Shown here one piece after another: positions 21,254-31,060 of a stretch of 32,217 nt of DNA. Below the pieces are notes generated by a model. The model searched no databases. It was not told the origin of the DNA and worked only from the letters and a program-made list of their open reading frames with translations. The stretch comes from Sphaeroforma sirkka. Lineage: Eukaryota; Opisthokonta; Ichthyosporea; Ichthyophonida. Made by a program: the position numbers and the translations under genes. Within the stretch, counting starts at the first letter, position 1; every line of letters starts with the position of its first letter. The stretch lies in NCBI GenBank assembly GCA_001586965.3, contig LUCW03001953.1, positions 1 to 32,217 of the forward strand. The letters are read 5' to 3'.

Positions 21254-24200
21254 CAGTACCATATGTCTGCACTAGAGCAAGATTATGAGAAAATGTTCAA
21301 TAAAATCCATACCAAAGGAGATGAACGTATCTTTCAAACAGGTTTCGTAAATGGAGAAAAAAGTTATGGCACTATTTGATCCAGGGGCTGAAGTCTCTGC
21401 TATCTCACGCCGAGTAGCCTACGCTACAGATATGGCTGTCCATAACGAAACAACTGATTTAATCTTGGGAAATGGCAAAGTTACTACTTGCGAACAAGCC
21501 ATTGACTATGCACACATAATGCTGTCAGATAGAAGAGAAGTGAAGACTCACCTAATCGTTACTGACATGTCTCAGAAATACGATTTAATTATAGGTATGA
21601 CTGATCTTCTCAGTTTAGGTATAACACTCACTGGTCTGCCTAATGGGCTAGACCCGAATAAAGATCAGTCAGATGATAATATGTTAAAGATACCTAAACC
21701 TCCGGAAGGTGAAGCAAAGGATATGATTCCGCACTTTACCGATATAATTATGGACTTAATTATACAAAACAGGAAGATTGCAATAACTGACTGGTGTATG
21801 TTTAAGTTCTCTAATGGGTACGTTAGACTTGACTTAACAAACGTCGACTTCTCTAAGTTAAAGTGTCCTTCACATAACTACGTGAGTTGGAGACACAAAG
21901 ATGTTGTCAAAACCCAAATCGAAGATTGGTTAAAACAGGGTCTAATTGAAATCAATTATGATGCAACCCCAGTTAACTTAGCTCTCTTAGCGGTCGATCA
22001 ATATAAATCTGATGGAACGTTTAGTAAAACAAGAGTAGTACTAGACCTGTCGCCAATCAACAAACTAATTCCGCAACATAGTTTTCCATTACCTAAGATA
22101 AGCGAGATACTACGCAAAATGGAGGGTGCGACTATCTTTTCCAAGATAGACTTAAAAGCTGCATTCCATCAACTACAGATATATGAGCCTCATAGGAAAT
22201 ACTTTTCCTTTACTTGGCAAGGTAAGAAGTACCAGTTTAAAGGTGCACCTGAAGGCTTACACATGTTACATTCTTTCTTCCAACAAGTTATGATGGAACT
22301 ATTTGCGGACCTGTCGTATAACGTATCAGTCTATTTAGATGATATAGTTATCTTTACAAAGACAGCACATGAACATGCTAAACTCGTTAAAGAAGTCTTA
22401 AAGCGACTTAATCATGATAAACTTAAGATTAACGAAGACAAGTGTTCTTTTGCTAAAGATACTATACACTTACTTGGCTACAAAGTATCTGCAGCAGGGG
22501 TAGAAATTGATCCTGGCAAGAAACAGTTTCTGTTGGATTTATCAACACCAATTACTGGAAGAGATGTGAACTCTGTGTGTGGGTTTGTTAACTTCTTCTC
22601 GGATTCGGTACCGCATCTTTCTCATTACTTAAAGCCTTTCAGTCACCTACGGCTGCACAAAGGACCTTTGGGAAAGCTTTGGACTAAAGAATATGATGAT
22701 GCATTTAAACTAGTCAAAAGTAAAGTAATGGACGCACCCATTATGCAGTACCCTGTGGATGGTGTTCCATTCCAAGTAGCAACCGACGCTTCAGATCAAG
22801 CGGTGGGTGGAGTGCTTTACCAAACGATAAATGGTAAACCGCGCTACATACAATTCTTTAGCAAGAGTTATAATAAGAGTCAACGGAATTAACCTACCGT
22901 TAAACAAGAGCTCCTTGCTATAGTTACTGCGCTAAGACAGTTTAAAGACTACCTTTATGGAAGTTACTTTACTGTCGCCTGTGATCAAAAGTCTCTAACA
23001 TACTTAAAAGACATGAACCCTGACTCACAGTTGGTGAGCCGCTGGCATGGCATTATTGCCAAGTTCGCTTTTAATATAACACACATACCAGGAATACATA
23101 ACCATCTTCCTGACATGCTCTCTCGACTTGTGCCCGACTACCAGAAAACAGTCAAGGAGTTATTAGCAACCGATTGGATGCTAAATAAGAAATGGTTTAA
23201 CCTCGCTCAATCACGATGGGGTCCATTTACTGTTGATATGTTCGCCGCAGAACATAACAAACAGGTTTCTGAATATAGGTCGTTGGCTCATCCTAAAGGT
23301 GATGCATTTCAGCTTGACTTATCAAAGCATAATGCGTGGGCTAACCCACCTTGTCAACTTATCGCACAGTTGTTAAATTATGTTAATATTACGAAATCTA
23401 CCATTACGCTGTGTTGTCCCTTACGTAACTCCGACCCATGGATACGTGATTTAATTAATATGATTCAAGACGAACCTATTTATGTCGACCGTGAAACCGA
23501 CACGTTTTTGTATCAGGGATCCTATTCTATTAAGACGACACCTTGGGAACACACCATTGTTTGTCGCATCGGTCCTGCAGGTACCACTAAGTGGAAACCC
23601 TCAACCGAATTCTTAGCTAAACTAGAGGAGTCTAAAGAGTTTGAACAAAAGCTCAAGACTCGTACAACACATGCACCCAACAAGATTGCAGTCGAGGTAT
23701 TGCCGATTGAAACGGCATTAGATCGTAAAAACATGGAACTAGCTAAGGCCATGGATCAAAGACTCAAAACTCTAAGAGAACCTGAAGCTCGCACTCAACT
23801 ACTTAAAGCGCTGCTTAAAGAACAGCCAGGAGTTGCGAAACAACTGAAGAAGATACTTCAACAATCCAATGTTGTCAATTATGTATCTCAGGAGTCTACC
23901 CCTCCTGATACTGAGGTTGCCCTTTCCAACAGGACTATGGTTCATCCAGCCAGCGTTACGCAGAATCTGACTGACTTAGAGGAGCTCGAAAGTAGAGTTA
24001 AAATTATACATAATTTAACGCATCGAGCATATGAGCATACTTATAAAATGGCTATTCGTGCAGGGCTTGATCACCCGGCGCTGAAAGAAACCATACGTGA
24101 AGTATACCGACGCTGTACTGATTGTGAAAAGAACCAGATCAAGCGATACGGTTGGGCACCTCTAAAAAGTGTGACAGAAGACCAACCGATGCGCCGAGTC

Positions 24201-25478
24201 ATAGCCGATTTGGTTAAACTCCCGCAATCCAAGCATACTGGCGATGTATATATCTGTCATTTCTTATGTGTGACTTCGGGCTATAACTTGCTTTATGCAA
24301 TACCGAACAAACGTCCACAAACAGTGGCAGAATTATGCTATCACGTCTTCAATGACTTTGGTTTCCTCCCCCGAGTACTATGTTCTGATAACGGTAGTGA
24401 GTTTTGTACCGACGTAATGGAGGCACTTATACTCGTATCAGGCATGACCCATAGGCGTGGTGTTCCTTACAAACCTCAAACGCAGGGTGCAAATGAGACA
24501 CGTCATAGAGAACTTAAGAAACTCTTGCGTACCGCACTAGACGACGTTGAGGATATGTGGCCTTATCATTTGAAATGGGTTCAGACTCAAATGAATAACT
24601 GCATGAATCCTCATACTGGAACACTCCCGTTTCACCATTTCTTTGGCCGCTATAGTGAATTACAAGCAACGTTTGATAAAACTGCGCCCGAGAAACACGC
24701 TACCCGGTGGCTACAAAAGATCGAGCATATGCAGAACGTTGTTTACCCCTGTTTACTTGAGCACAAAAATCGCGTCCTACTTAAAGCGTATGACCGATGG
24801 AATAACACTAAGAACATTGTTCAGTTCAAAGTCGGCGATTACGTTAACATTATAAATCGAAACGCCAACGTTACCGAACTCTCTTCTAAGACGATAGGAC
24901 CTTTTGTTATTTCCTACCATGATGAGAAGAGTGATACTTACGAAGTGAATAACATTGATGGTACTAGCGCAACCAATCTAGGCACTCACCGTATCCCTAC
25001 CTCCGAACTCTCATTCGCTCGCTCATTTGATTCTGATATACCAGTTATGGAGTCACAAGTCAAAGATATAATTGATAAAACATCCGAAGACGGTTACACT
25101 TACTACAAGACCCGTTTCATGGATGGGACAGTAGCTTGGCTAACCTCCGATGCATTTCGTGAATCTCGCGACTTTCTTCGTATCTTTAATAAGAAATGGA
25201 ATAAGCGTTTACATAAGAACACACGAGATAAACGAAAAGGGTTTCCTCAGGTGACTACAAACCCTGACGGATCTGAAATTCCCTATTTGCCACCTACTTC
25301 CTACGTGACTAAACTTTCTGATCTGCTTACCAACAGTGCAGAAAATTGTTCAAACTTACTTACTAATGAAGAACAGCCTTTGGCTATTACCTTACCAAAT
25401 AATAAACGTAAGGCGCCTACATCGGAAATGGTTACTGGACCAAATACTAAACGACATAGAGTACAACATGAGTCTTGA
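21254..25478 (+). pseudogene. Pol of element G: protease, RT, RNase H, Dam-like domain, integrase, chromodomain-like end
   Basis: One frame from 21351 to TGA 25476-25478 has a single stop, TAA 22890-22892 (Tyr in element F). Numbering from 21351: protease FDPGAEVS with Asp10; RT palm with IDLKAAFHQL and YLDD 328-331; RNase H TDASD with Asp479; the stop at 514; Dam-like DMFA 629 and NPPC 665-668; HHCC His887, His891, Cys922, Cys925; integrase Asp953, Asp1013 and Glu1049 (DD35E); a GPFVIS module; and a divergent chromodomain near 25040-25210. ATG 21263 lies 9 bases after the gag stop in the gag frame; its frame meets the protease frame across an A6 run at 21357-21362, where one A fewer would fuse them. 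Pol carries all enzymes for reverse transcription and integration. Confidence 0.92.
23214..23480 (+). other. Dam-like methyltransferase domain in element G pol (NPPC variant)
   Basis: The layout is the same as family 1: VDMFAAEHN, then GDAFQLDLS, AWANPPC (23343-23354), TITLCCPL, PWI and EPIYVDR. The aromatic residue of the NPP(W/Y/F) tetrapeptide is Cys here and in element F (as NPPC), and the DW pair is absent. The fold is probably the same as in family 1 but base flipping or catalysis may be lost. It is retained in frame between RNase H and integrase. Confidence 0.6.
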
Positions 25479-25605
25479 ACTCGTACATATAGGCACATAC
25501 TTACTCGATAAGTCATGACCGAAACCGTTTTTACTTTGGTTTTCGCTTTACCAACTAGATCGTATCTTAACGTACGTTCGTAGTTCTAAAAGCTACTGGG
25601 GGCTA
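25479..25605 (+). other. 3' untranslated region of element G
   Basis: 127 bp between the pol stop and the 3' LTR. The first 75 bp are shared with element F, whose homology ends there. A short G run (ACTGGGGGCTA) abuts the LTR and is the only candidate polypurine tract. Confidence 0.6.
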
Positions 25606-26188
25606 TGTAGAAATACGGCCTCCGGTCAGTCTAAAATATCAAGATCAATTGAGATAATACATTGGTTTTTATTTGTATTTTAAATAATTTAGTACAAGCT
25701 CTTTTTCCAATATTTCCAAAGTGTTCTAAATTCACTTTGATGGCTCCAATAGCCTGAGTATTTGGTATGACTCATCTACTTGGGACCTATTTGAGACATT
25801 AGTAGATGTAGGATATTATAAACTAAATTTTATAATCTCCGAACTACTACTTATAGATTTTGGTCCTCCCGCCAATCTCCAAAATCCAATAAGTCTTTTT
25901 CTTTTTTAAACTTTTCTTCAGATGGAACTTTATTTATATCAGCTAATGTATTAACGTGACTTACGTTATTATGTCTATTTACAAATTAGGCAAGTGGTCA
26001 TGAACATTTAGTACTTCTAGTGAAAATTATTCAATAAAGAACAGCTAGAGGTACGCCCTGTGTGATCGAGGATATTTAGGCTCTAAACAAGAGGCAGTCC
26101 CGATCATTCTTACACAAGCTACCACTGCTAAATATTGTATTTTAGTTTAATATAGTTTAAAACCTAGTAATTTCCATCGAAGTTTACA
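25606..26188 (+). repeat. 3' LTR of element G
   Basis: 583 bp, TGTAGAAATACGG...GTTTACA, with AATAAA at 26033-26038. It is nearly identical to 18534-19131 and is followed directly by TGCC, the right copy of the target duplication. Confidence 0.93.
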
Positions 26189-26407
26189 TGCCGGAGTTAT
26201 TGGTCGGCCAAGGAGGTCTGCGGATGTCTGTGAGATACAACTTCTATTTGCTCCCGTGTCTATCAAGGCTTTGAACGTACGTCCGTTGATTTGTACTTGA
26301 ATATAGACACGGTTGTCTGACGTCAGCAATGGGTCTTGTATTGCCATCACTGCTCCAATCGTGGTAACAAATATGAAGCTCCTATCCGACTCAGACACCC
26401 TCAGCTC
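26189..26407 (-). pseudogene. Protease of element E, interrupted by element G
   Basis: On the minus strand, in frame after the TGA at 26410, come RVSESDRSFIF, IQDPLLTSDNRVYI and the retropepsin motif ALIDTGANRSCI (catalytic DTG at 26260-26252), up to the insertion at 26189-26192. The remainder of the protease and the linker to RT resume at 18533 on the far side of G. The catalytic Asp-Thr-Gly is intact. Confidence 0.88.
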
Positions 26408-26410
26408 TCA
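26408..26410 (-). other. In-frame TGA between gag and protease of element E
   Basis: The gag frame and protease frame of E are the same register, separated only by TGA followed by GAG. The aligned place in element I holds TAG followed by GAC. See the corresponding entry at 3877. Confidence 0.65.
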
Positions 26411-27084
26411 TGCATGATCGGCTACCGACTCCCACGTCTCATAGGTGTGGTTTGGTGTTGACGTCATGTGCTCGAAGTCTTCGTAAAGGATCGTGTTGAT
26501 ATGAATCTCTGTAGCTTCCGATGGTGGAGCCAAGTCTTCGTCCTGTGTAATCGCATTCACCTGTACTTGAGGCGTCGGACGTATTGTAACTACGTCTCTA
26601 GTCTGGGATGTATTCTGCCCCTGTCCTGCGGTTGACGTTGTGGACGGTCTGTGTACCGATTGTACGTCCCTCAAAGGACGGTTGTTGTCGTATAGCCTTG
26701 CCCGACCCTCTGCGCTCACCGCTTGCGACGCCCTGAAATGATGACACCGTGGGATGTGCTTACCACCTGGTGGCGCCTGTGCCTGGCACCCCGCACAAGT
26801 CGTTGGTACCGTAGGTTGGGGCCATTGAGTCCAATTCTGCGTTTGTCGTCTACTCGTCTGTAGGTTGGGGCGGCTATTGGTGTGGTCGCGACTTCCATTG
26901 GTCGTCGGGCCCTCGCGGTTGTTGCGACCCTGGAAACGTGCTGTCGTACGTTGCTGTGCATCCTGAATGTCTGGGCTCAACAGCTGTATAAGCTCGTGTG
27001 TCTCCATCAGTTGCCATTTGGGATGCAACTGTAGAGTACGTTCATACGTACGGCCGTTGAGAGCTTCTTCTAACAGTTGTACAA
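26408..27084 (-). pseudogene. Gag C-terminal half of element E
   Basis: Open from the LTR edge to TGA 26410-26408. It begins at IVQLLEEALNGR, equivalent to about 8470 of gag C, and runs through YERTLQLHP, LIQLLSPDIQ, a Gln/Arg/Asn-rich basic stretch and the zinc knuckle Cys-x2-Cys-x9-His-x3-Cys (about 26810-26740), then an acidic Thr/Glu tail. Everything upstream of the core (leader, disordered N-terminus and half the capsid region) is missing. The frame happens to be open into the LTR, with ATG at 27118, but a real start there is doubtful. Confidence 0.85.
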
Positions 27085-27332
27085 TGTAGTAAGTATACGC
27101 GAGATAACTGTATCTCAACGTTCTCCCTCCTCAGGGAGGGGGACGTTGTTCATTTATTAGTAATTATAAACAGTAATCCTAAAATGACTGACTCTTAAAT
27201 GAGTCATTAGTCATGTGCTGTAAAACCAGCAAAACCCTAAACCCCAGTTTATCAGATTATTCTAATAAACTGTAAAACTTGTAATAAACCTAAAATAATC
27301 AAATAAATATAAGTACTTGTATTCTGACCACA
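27085..27332 (-). repeat. 5' LTR (or solo LTR) next to element E gag
   Basis: 248 bp nearly identical to 13943-14193, with TGTGG...ACTACA ends in minus orientation and the same hairpins and AATAAA. It is joined directly to mid-gag of E, with no leader or primer-binding site, so sequence is deleted at its inner edge. Its outer side abuts a GC-rich sequence, and no purine tract precedes it, unlike the copy at 13943. Confidence 0.75.
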
Positions 27333-27353
27333 TCGGGCGGCCCACCACTTTCG

Positions 27354-27863
27354 TCAAAAGGTGTTCGGGTACTGGCGGCTGCGGTTGGGACTGAGAAGCT
27401 GGTGGGGTCGGGCGTTTTTTAGGGCTCGGTTTTGCAGGTTTGTCCACTTTTGAGCGGTAGCTGGGAGGCTCACTGCTGCTTTGGGCGCCTGTGACCGCGG
27501 CCTTTTTGCAGGCGGAGCAGGCGGGCTTGTGGAGCCAAATCGGAAAGTGTCGGGTGTGTCTTTGTCTTTAGGTGCACGGGTTTGGTATTTAAGGTCCCGG
27601 AGTTCGGATTCAAGGTTGGTGGTTTTTGCACAGAGGTTGGTGAGCATTTGGTGTATGGTTGATTTCCATTGGTCATCAGTCAAAGGCTCCTTGGAGATGG
27701 GCCCATCATTGTTCGGGGTTGTTAGAGCTGGTCCTAAAATTTGATTGAGATTGGCCTGTAGAGTACTGACTTGGGCAGAGAGATTTGTAATCGATTTTTG
27801 TATGTCCAATTTCCATTGGTCATTGAGTAAGAAGTCGTTGGGGACGAACGGCTGGCCCGACAT
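27354..27863 (-). CDS. Unrecognised coiled-coil, proline-rich protein (169 codons)
   Basis: The frame starts at ATG 27863-27861 on the minus strand. The first ~100 residues contain a motif twice, each copy of the form L.(N/D)DQWK..I...(L/I)TNL.A followed by a heptad-like helix, so a duplicated coiled-coil unit of about 28 residues. The rest is basic and Pro/Ala/Ser-rich (PPAPPAKRPR, nuclear-signal-like). An alternative frame over the last third (from about 27447) stays open with a Lys/Pro-rich sequence into the LTR, so a frameshift near 27450 is possible. I do not recognise the family. Gag-like or ORF1-like proteins of retroelements can look like this, and the LTR may have cut a longer gene. 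Upstream is an AT-rich leader. Confidence 0.5.
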   Translation of the reverse strand: MSGQPFVPNDFLLNDQWKLDIQKSITNLSAQVSTLQANLNQILGPALTTPNNDGPISKEPLTDDQWKSTIHQMLTNLCAKTTNLESELRDLKYQTRAPKDKDTPDTFRFGSTSPPAPPAKRPRSQAPKAAVSLPATAQKWTNLQNRALKNARPHQLLSPNRSRQYPNTF

Positions 27864-28003
27864 TTTTCGCGGATGTGGGACTGTGGGTCCCCAGACTCCC
27901 TACTGGATTTTTTTTTGATTTTTATATATTGAAAATCCAAATTTCAAGCCAACGTTTTGGTGGGGTCTGTGGGTTTTTTGAAAGTGGCATTCAGTTCTAC
28001 GCT

Positions 28004-28021
28004 GGTGACCTACTGGTCACC
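28004..28021. repeat. Perfect inverted repeat GGTGACC/GGTCACC
   Basis: Seven-base arms with a four-base loop, upstream of the coiled-coil ORF on the minus strand. It could be a protein-binding palindrome or chance. Confidence 0.6.
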
Positions 28022-28065
28022 GAGATTTACGTTTCGGAGACAAAAATTTGAATCAAAGGTCCGTC

Positions 28066-28134
28066 GTGAAAAATAAATATGGAGAAGAGAAAAATAAATA
28101 GGGGGAAGTGAAAAATAAATATGGGGAAGTGAAC
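28066..28134. repeat. Three tandem copies of a ~21-bp unit
   Basis: Units of the form GTGAAAAATAAATATGGGGAA; the middle one is slightly shortened and changed (GAAAAATAAATAGGGGGAA). Non-coding. Confidence 0.85.
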
Positions 28135-28479
28135 GTTATTAGTGACAAACAAACTGACATGTATTCGAGACCACCAAAATTTCACAACAATATATATGGG
28201 ATGCAAAGAAATGTTTGGAAATTATGGTCCAATAAAATCCTTTTGTTTATTTTGGGACAACTCACGGATAATTTCTTGTTTGTTCGCGCTTTTGCCAATT
28301 TTTCAAATTGAAACACTCAGCGAATATTCATCCATAATTTCAAATACAACCGACGCTATATTCAAAATGTTCCGGAAATTTTTATGTCCTATATCCCAAA
28401 AGAAATATACAAAAATACTGAGCCATAATGTTTTAGACAGTATTTTCGTATATTTTCCGAAGTTGGCAAAAGCGGCCTC

Positions 28480-28499
28480 TATATATATATATATATATT
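28480..28499. repeat. TA microsatellite
   Basis: An uninterrupted alternating TA/AT run within AT-rich DNA. Confidence 0.9.
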
Positions 28500-28998
28500 A
28501 TCCTGTTTTTAGGTGTCAACTACCAAATGCTAACTACCAAAAGTCAGGTGGAACATTTCTGATTGGCTAAAATTCATCTCAGGCCCAAATTATAAAACTT
28601 GTAGGACAACATTTCAAGTACAAATTTAAAACTCATATATATTCTTATGTCCCAAATAAAAGTTTTAACTTTTATATTTCAAATAGTAACAGTTAAGGGT
28701 TTAACGTATGTACAGTGACCCCAAAACTTTATGAGGTTAGGCTGAAGCCTGAAGTCACCCAAAAAAATAGGTGACTACGTATGTAATAAAATATTTACAT
28801 CAATGGCTATTTATTAAGTATTGAGAGAGTATAATAGACCCCCCGGCCCCCTGCGCAAGACACTTAAGGCTATTTTAAAACTTTTAAACACGAGACACAA
28901 GATTTTGGATTTTCAGCAAATTTGTTACTAACCAATTTTTTGCTTTTTTTATTTCTATACTTTTTTCATAAAAATAGTAACAACTTCTATATTGAACT

Positions 28999-29035
28999 CA
29001 GTGGTCACACTCAGTGGTCAGTGGTCAGTGGTCAC
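28999..29035. repeat. Short tandem repeat of CAGTGGT
   Basis: CAGTGGTCACACTCAGTGGT continues as two further CAGTGGT units, four occurrences in 37 bp. It lies at the left edge of a GC-richer patch. Confidence 0.85.
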
Positions 29036-29510
29036 CGTTTCTTGGACCGACTCCTGGTGCGTACAACCCCGGCACAGGAGCACTCTGCACTCAGTGTCCG
29101 TCTGAACTGTGCAGTCCGAACCAGAAATGTTGAAACTCTTTTGACTTTTGTACATATGTTAGACCCAGCCAGCCAAGAAACCGAACTACGGACGTTTTAC
29201 TGAACTGCAGTCAGAGCCTCAGAGGCTCAGATTCAGATGCCGGCCCGCCAGCGTGGGCCTCGTGAACCAAAGCCTGAACCATAATTCAAACTATAAACTA
29301 TAAAGGCCCTATATGTTTCGAGAGTGATCGAGTCCCTTTTTTACTACATCCCCAAATCGGGAATAAATACATCAGTGTAATAAACCACAACTCTAGTCCT
29401 AGTTTTGTAGGCAGAGGTGAGACTGTTACTCTGGAGACGGCAGTCTGGACGATGGACCCCTCTGGAGTCTGGGAGTTTTCTGAAATAGATTTGTAGTGAC
29501 GTTTTTCGAA
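29036..29510. other. GC-richer patch, unassigned
   Basis: This stretch is less AT-rich than its surroundings. It has a short palindrome GAGCCT-CA-GAGGCTC near 29215, two AATAAA-like sites near 29361 and 29380, and an open stretch ending at 29203 without any recognisable domain. It could be an old LTR or another repeat, but I see no terminal repeats or partner copy in the window. Confidence 0.3.
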
Positions 29511-30831
29511 GAGAGTATTTACTTTATTTTATTGTAAATTTCGTTTTCTTGTGTATAGTACATACTCCACTCTAGAGTAGAGAGAGTTGTTGGGCTCTCG
29601 TTAAACCCCCTCCCCCCCCAAATTGATTTTGGGCTCAAAATAAACCCTAAAACAAAGAAAAACATCCGAACCACCAAACATGAAAACTTCAAATAGTACA
29701 CCTACTTTTCAAATTTTGGTCACGAATCGCGAATGATACCCCTGTGTTTTTTTTCAAAAATCAAAAGATAAATATATTAAGGCGGCACGGAGATGCTACT
29801 TTGGGTTAGAGATCCCCACCCCTGTCCTTTGGACTTTCGGCAATGTAAGGACTAAAACATTTGGTGATTTTTTTGGACATTTGGTTTGATATTGACCTAA
29901 ATATTGACAGTGAAGAATTTTCGTCGCGAAAATGCCGAGCGTGTTCCAAGCAAAAAAAGTACTAATTATGGGTTCTGATTGGCTCATATATGGGTACAGG
30001 TCAAAGTTGAAATCGTTAGCTCCTTTCCCCCTCGATTTTGGACCACCATATGTCTCTAAACCAAAGTAGCACATCCGAACCGCCTAATATTGGAATGTGG
30101 TGTAAATTATGTCCTACATTATACATATGAAGCCTTGAAGGCTATGATATTTACCGAGTATTAATATAAAATATATTAAAGTGGGTCTTTTAAAAAAAAT
30201 CAATGTCAAGAAGACAACAAAACGTGATCGTGTGGGGAAGCTCCAACGGCTGACCATTCTCAAAAATAAATATATGTAGCCTTTTTTTATTTAAAAAAGA
30301 CATTTCGCTTTACGTAAATATTCAAATATAAATATATATTGAAAATTTTCGACAAATATTCTGGAATGTTTACGTTTTATCGCGCAAAATAAAAGTTGCC
30401 GTAAATTTATTTAGGAATATGTAACCAATTTTTCCTGAGACATTTGCAAATGACAGTAAACAAATAGAAAATACAAAGCTTCAGAAGTCTCTCTTCATTC
30501 GGCAAACACTTTCGTTTTTTAATAATAATATATATATGTACATATTGTACTGAGAAAAAAAAAGAACACGGCTACTAATTGGTCTATATTTCCAAGCATT
30601 TCTTTCTGTTCAATTTAGAAGGCTAAGGGTGGTTCTTAACGAGGAGTTTTCAATAAATCCGTTTAATTATAGGTATCGTTTAACCAATGAGAACACATAG
30701 TGTTTTTCTCGGAAATTCATTAAACAACAAGGTGCTCAGAATTTGTTGTTTTAAGGCTAACGAAAAAACATACCGTTAAAGTACGTTTGTCGACTGTGGC
30801 GTAGAATAAGTAAAAACATTTCATTGGTAGA
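29511..30831. other. AT-rich non-coding stretch
   Basis: Homopolymer-rich A/T sequence with scattered short TA runs. No coding, RNA or repeat feature is supported. Open stretches on either strand are short and compositionally biased. Confidence 0.5.
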
Positions 30832-31017
30832 ATGGAAAACCGCCCTTTTACAAATGTGGTGTCAAATGTTGTGTGTTTTCACTGTTTTGAGCGCTCAATT
30901 CGATTGTGCACACACACATATATGAAGTTGTCAGTTATAGGTAGATCCACACTCGATTATCTACGGAAACAGTACAGAGAGAACATAGTCGAATACGAAC
31001 ATAAACGAAGAATATGA
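30832..31017 (+). CDS. Small unrecognised ORF (61 codons)
   Basis: ATG 30832 to TGA 31015-31017 encodes a mixed, slightly basic peptide with a Cys/His-containing start (VVCFHCFERS) and a charged C-terminus (RKQYRENIVEYEHKRR). No domain is recognised. It lies 43 bp before the start of the next gene-like stretch and could equally be its 5' leader. Confidence 0.2.
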   Translation: MENRPFTNVVSNVVCFHCFERSIRLCTHTYMKLSVIGRSTLDYLRKQYRENIVEYEHKRRI

Positions 31018-31060
31018 AGGAATCATATTGCACAAGTGTTATTGACTCGCAAACTATACC

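Larger units (their letters stand above)
18534..26188 (+). mobile_element. Element G: nearly complete family 2 chromovirus nested in element E
   Basis: A 7.66-kb LTR retrotransposon: 5' LTR (18534-19131), gag (19211-21253), pol (about 21263-25478) and 3' LTR (25606-26188), flanked by a 4-bp TGCC duplication. The LTRs differ by about four substitutions and one ~13-bp indel plus a few homopolymer lengths by eye, so the insertion is young. Pol is a single frame with one nonsense codon; gag has several frame breaks. No canonical TGG-type primer-binding site is seen after the 5' LTR, and the purine tract before the 3' LTR is short (GGGGG at about 25598-25602), so the priming mechanism is unclear. 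Confidence 0.92.
13943..27332 (-). mobile_element. Element E: family 1 chromovirus with LTRs, split by element G
   Basis: On the minus strand from right to left: LTR (27332-27085), gag missing its N-terminal part (27084-26408), in-frame TGA, protease (26407-26189), [element G inserted, 18534-26188], RT, RNase H, Dam-like domain, integrase and chromodomain (18533-14936), a minisatellite-rich 3' region, purine tract, and LTR (14193-13943). Without the insertion and one TSD copy it is about 5.7 kb. Compared with gag C, roughly 1.6 kb of leader and gag is missing right at the 5' LTR edge. The outer flanks (CTTTG left, TCGGG right) do not match, so at least one end is rearranged. Confidence 0.8.
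27864..28920. other. AT-rich non-coding stretch with short repeats
   Basis: No supported gene. It contains the perfect inverted repeat GGTGACC-TACT-GGTCACC (28004-28021), a three-copy ~21-bp tandem repeat (28066-28134) and a TA run (28480-28499). Open stretches such as 28108-28311 and 28142-28570 are AT-driven and lack domains. Confidence 0.5.

Noticed and set aside
25301..25516. Open stretches antisense to the pol ends of G and F (for example 25301-25516 minus and 10910-11125 plus)
   Set aside because: They are shadows of the same pol 3' coding sequence, appear in both copies for that reason, and have no independent domain or start context.
27085..27332. Helitron or MITE interpretation of the hairpin-rich 248-bp repeat
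   Set aside because: It has TG...CA ends, AATAAA, and a purine tract abutting one copy, which fit an LTR. There are no terminal inverted repeats longer than a few bases and no CTRR end.
28922..29203. Open stretch with a hydrophobic start that resembles a signal or membrane segment
   Set aside because: The Phe/Leu run comes from T-rich DNA, there is no homology or continuation, and the tandem CAGTGGT repeat lies within it.
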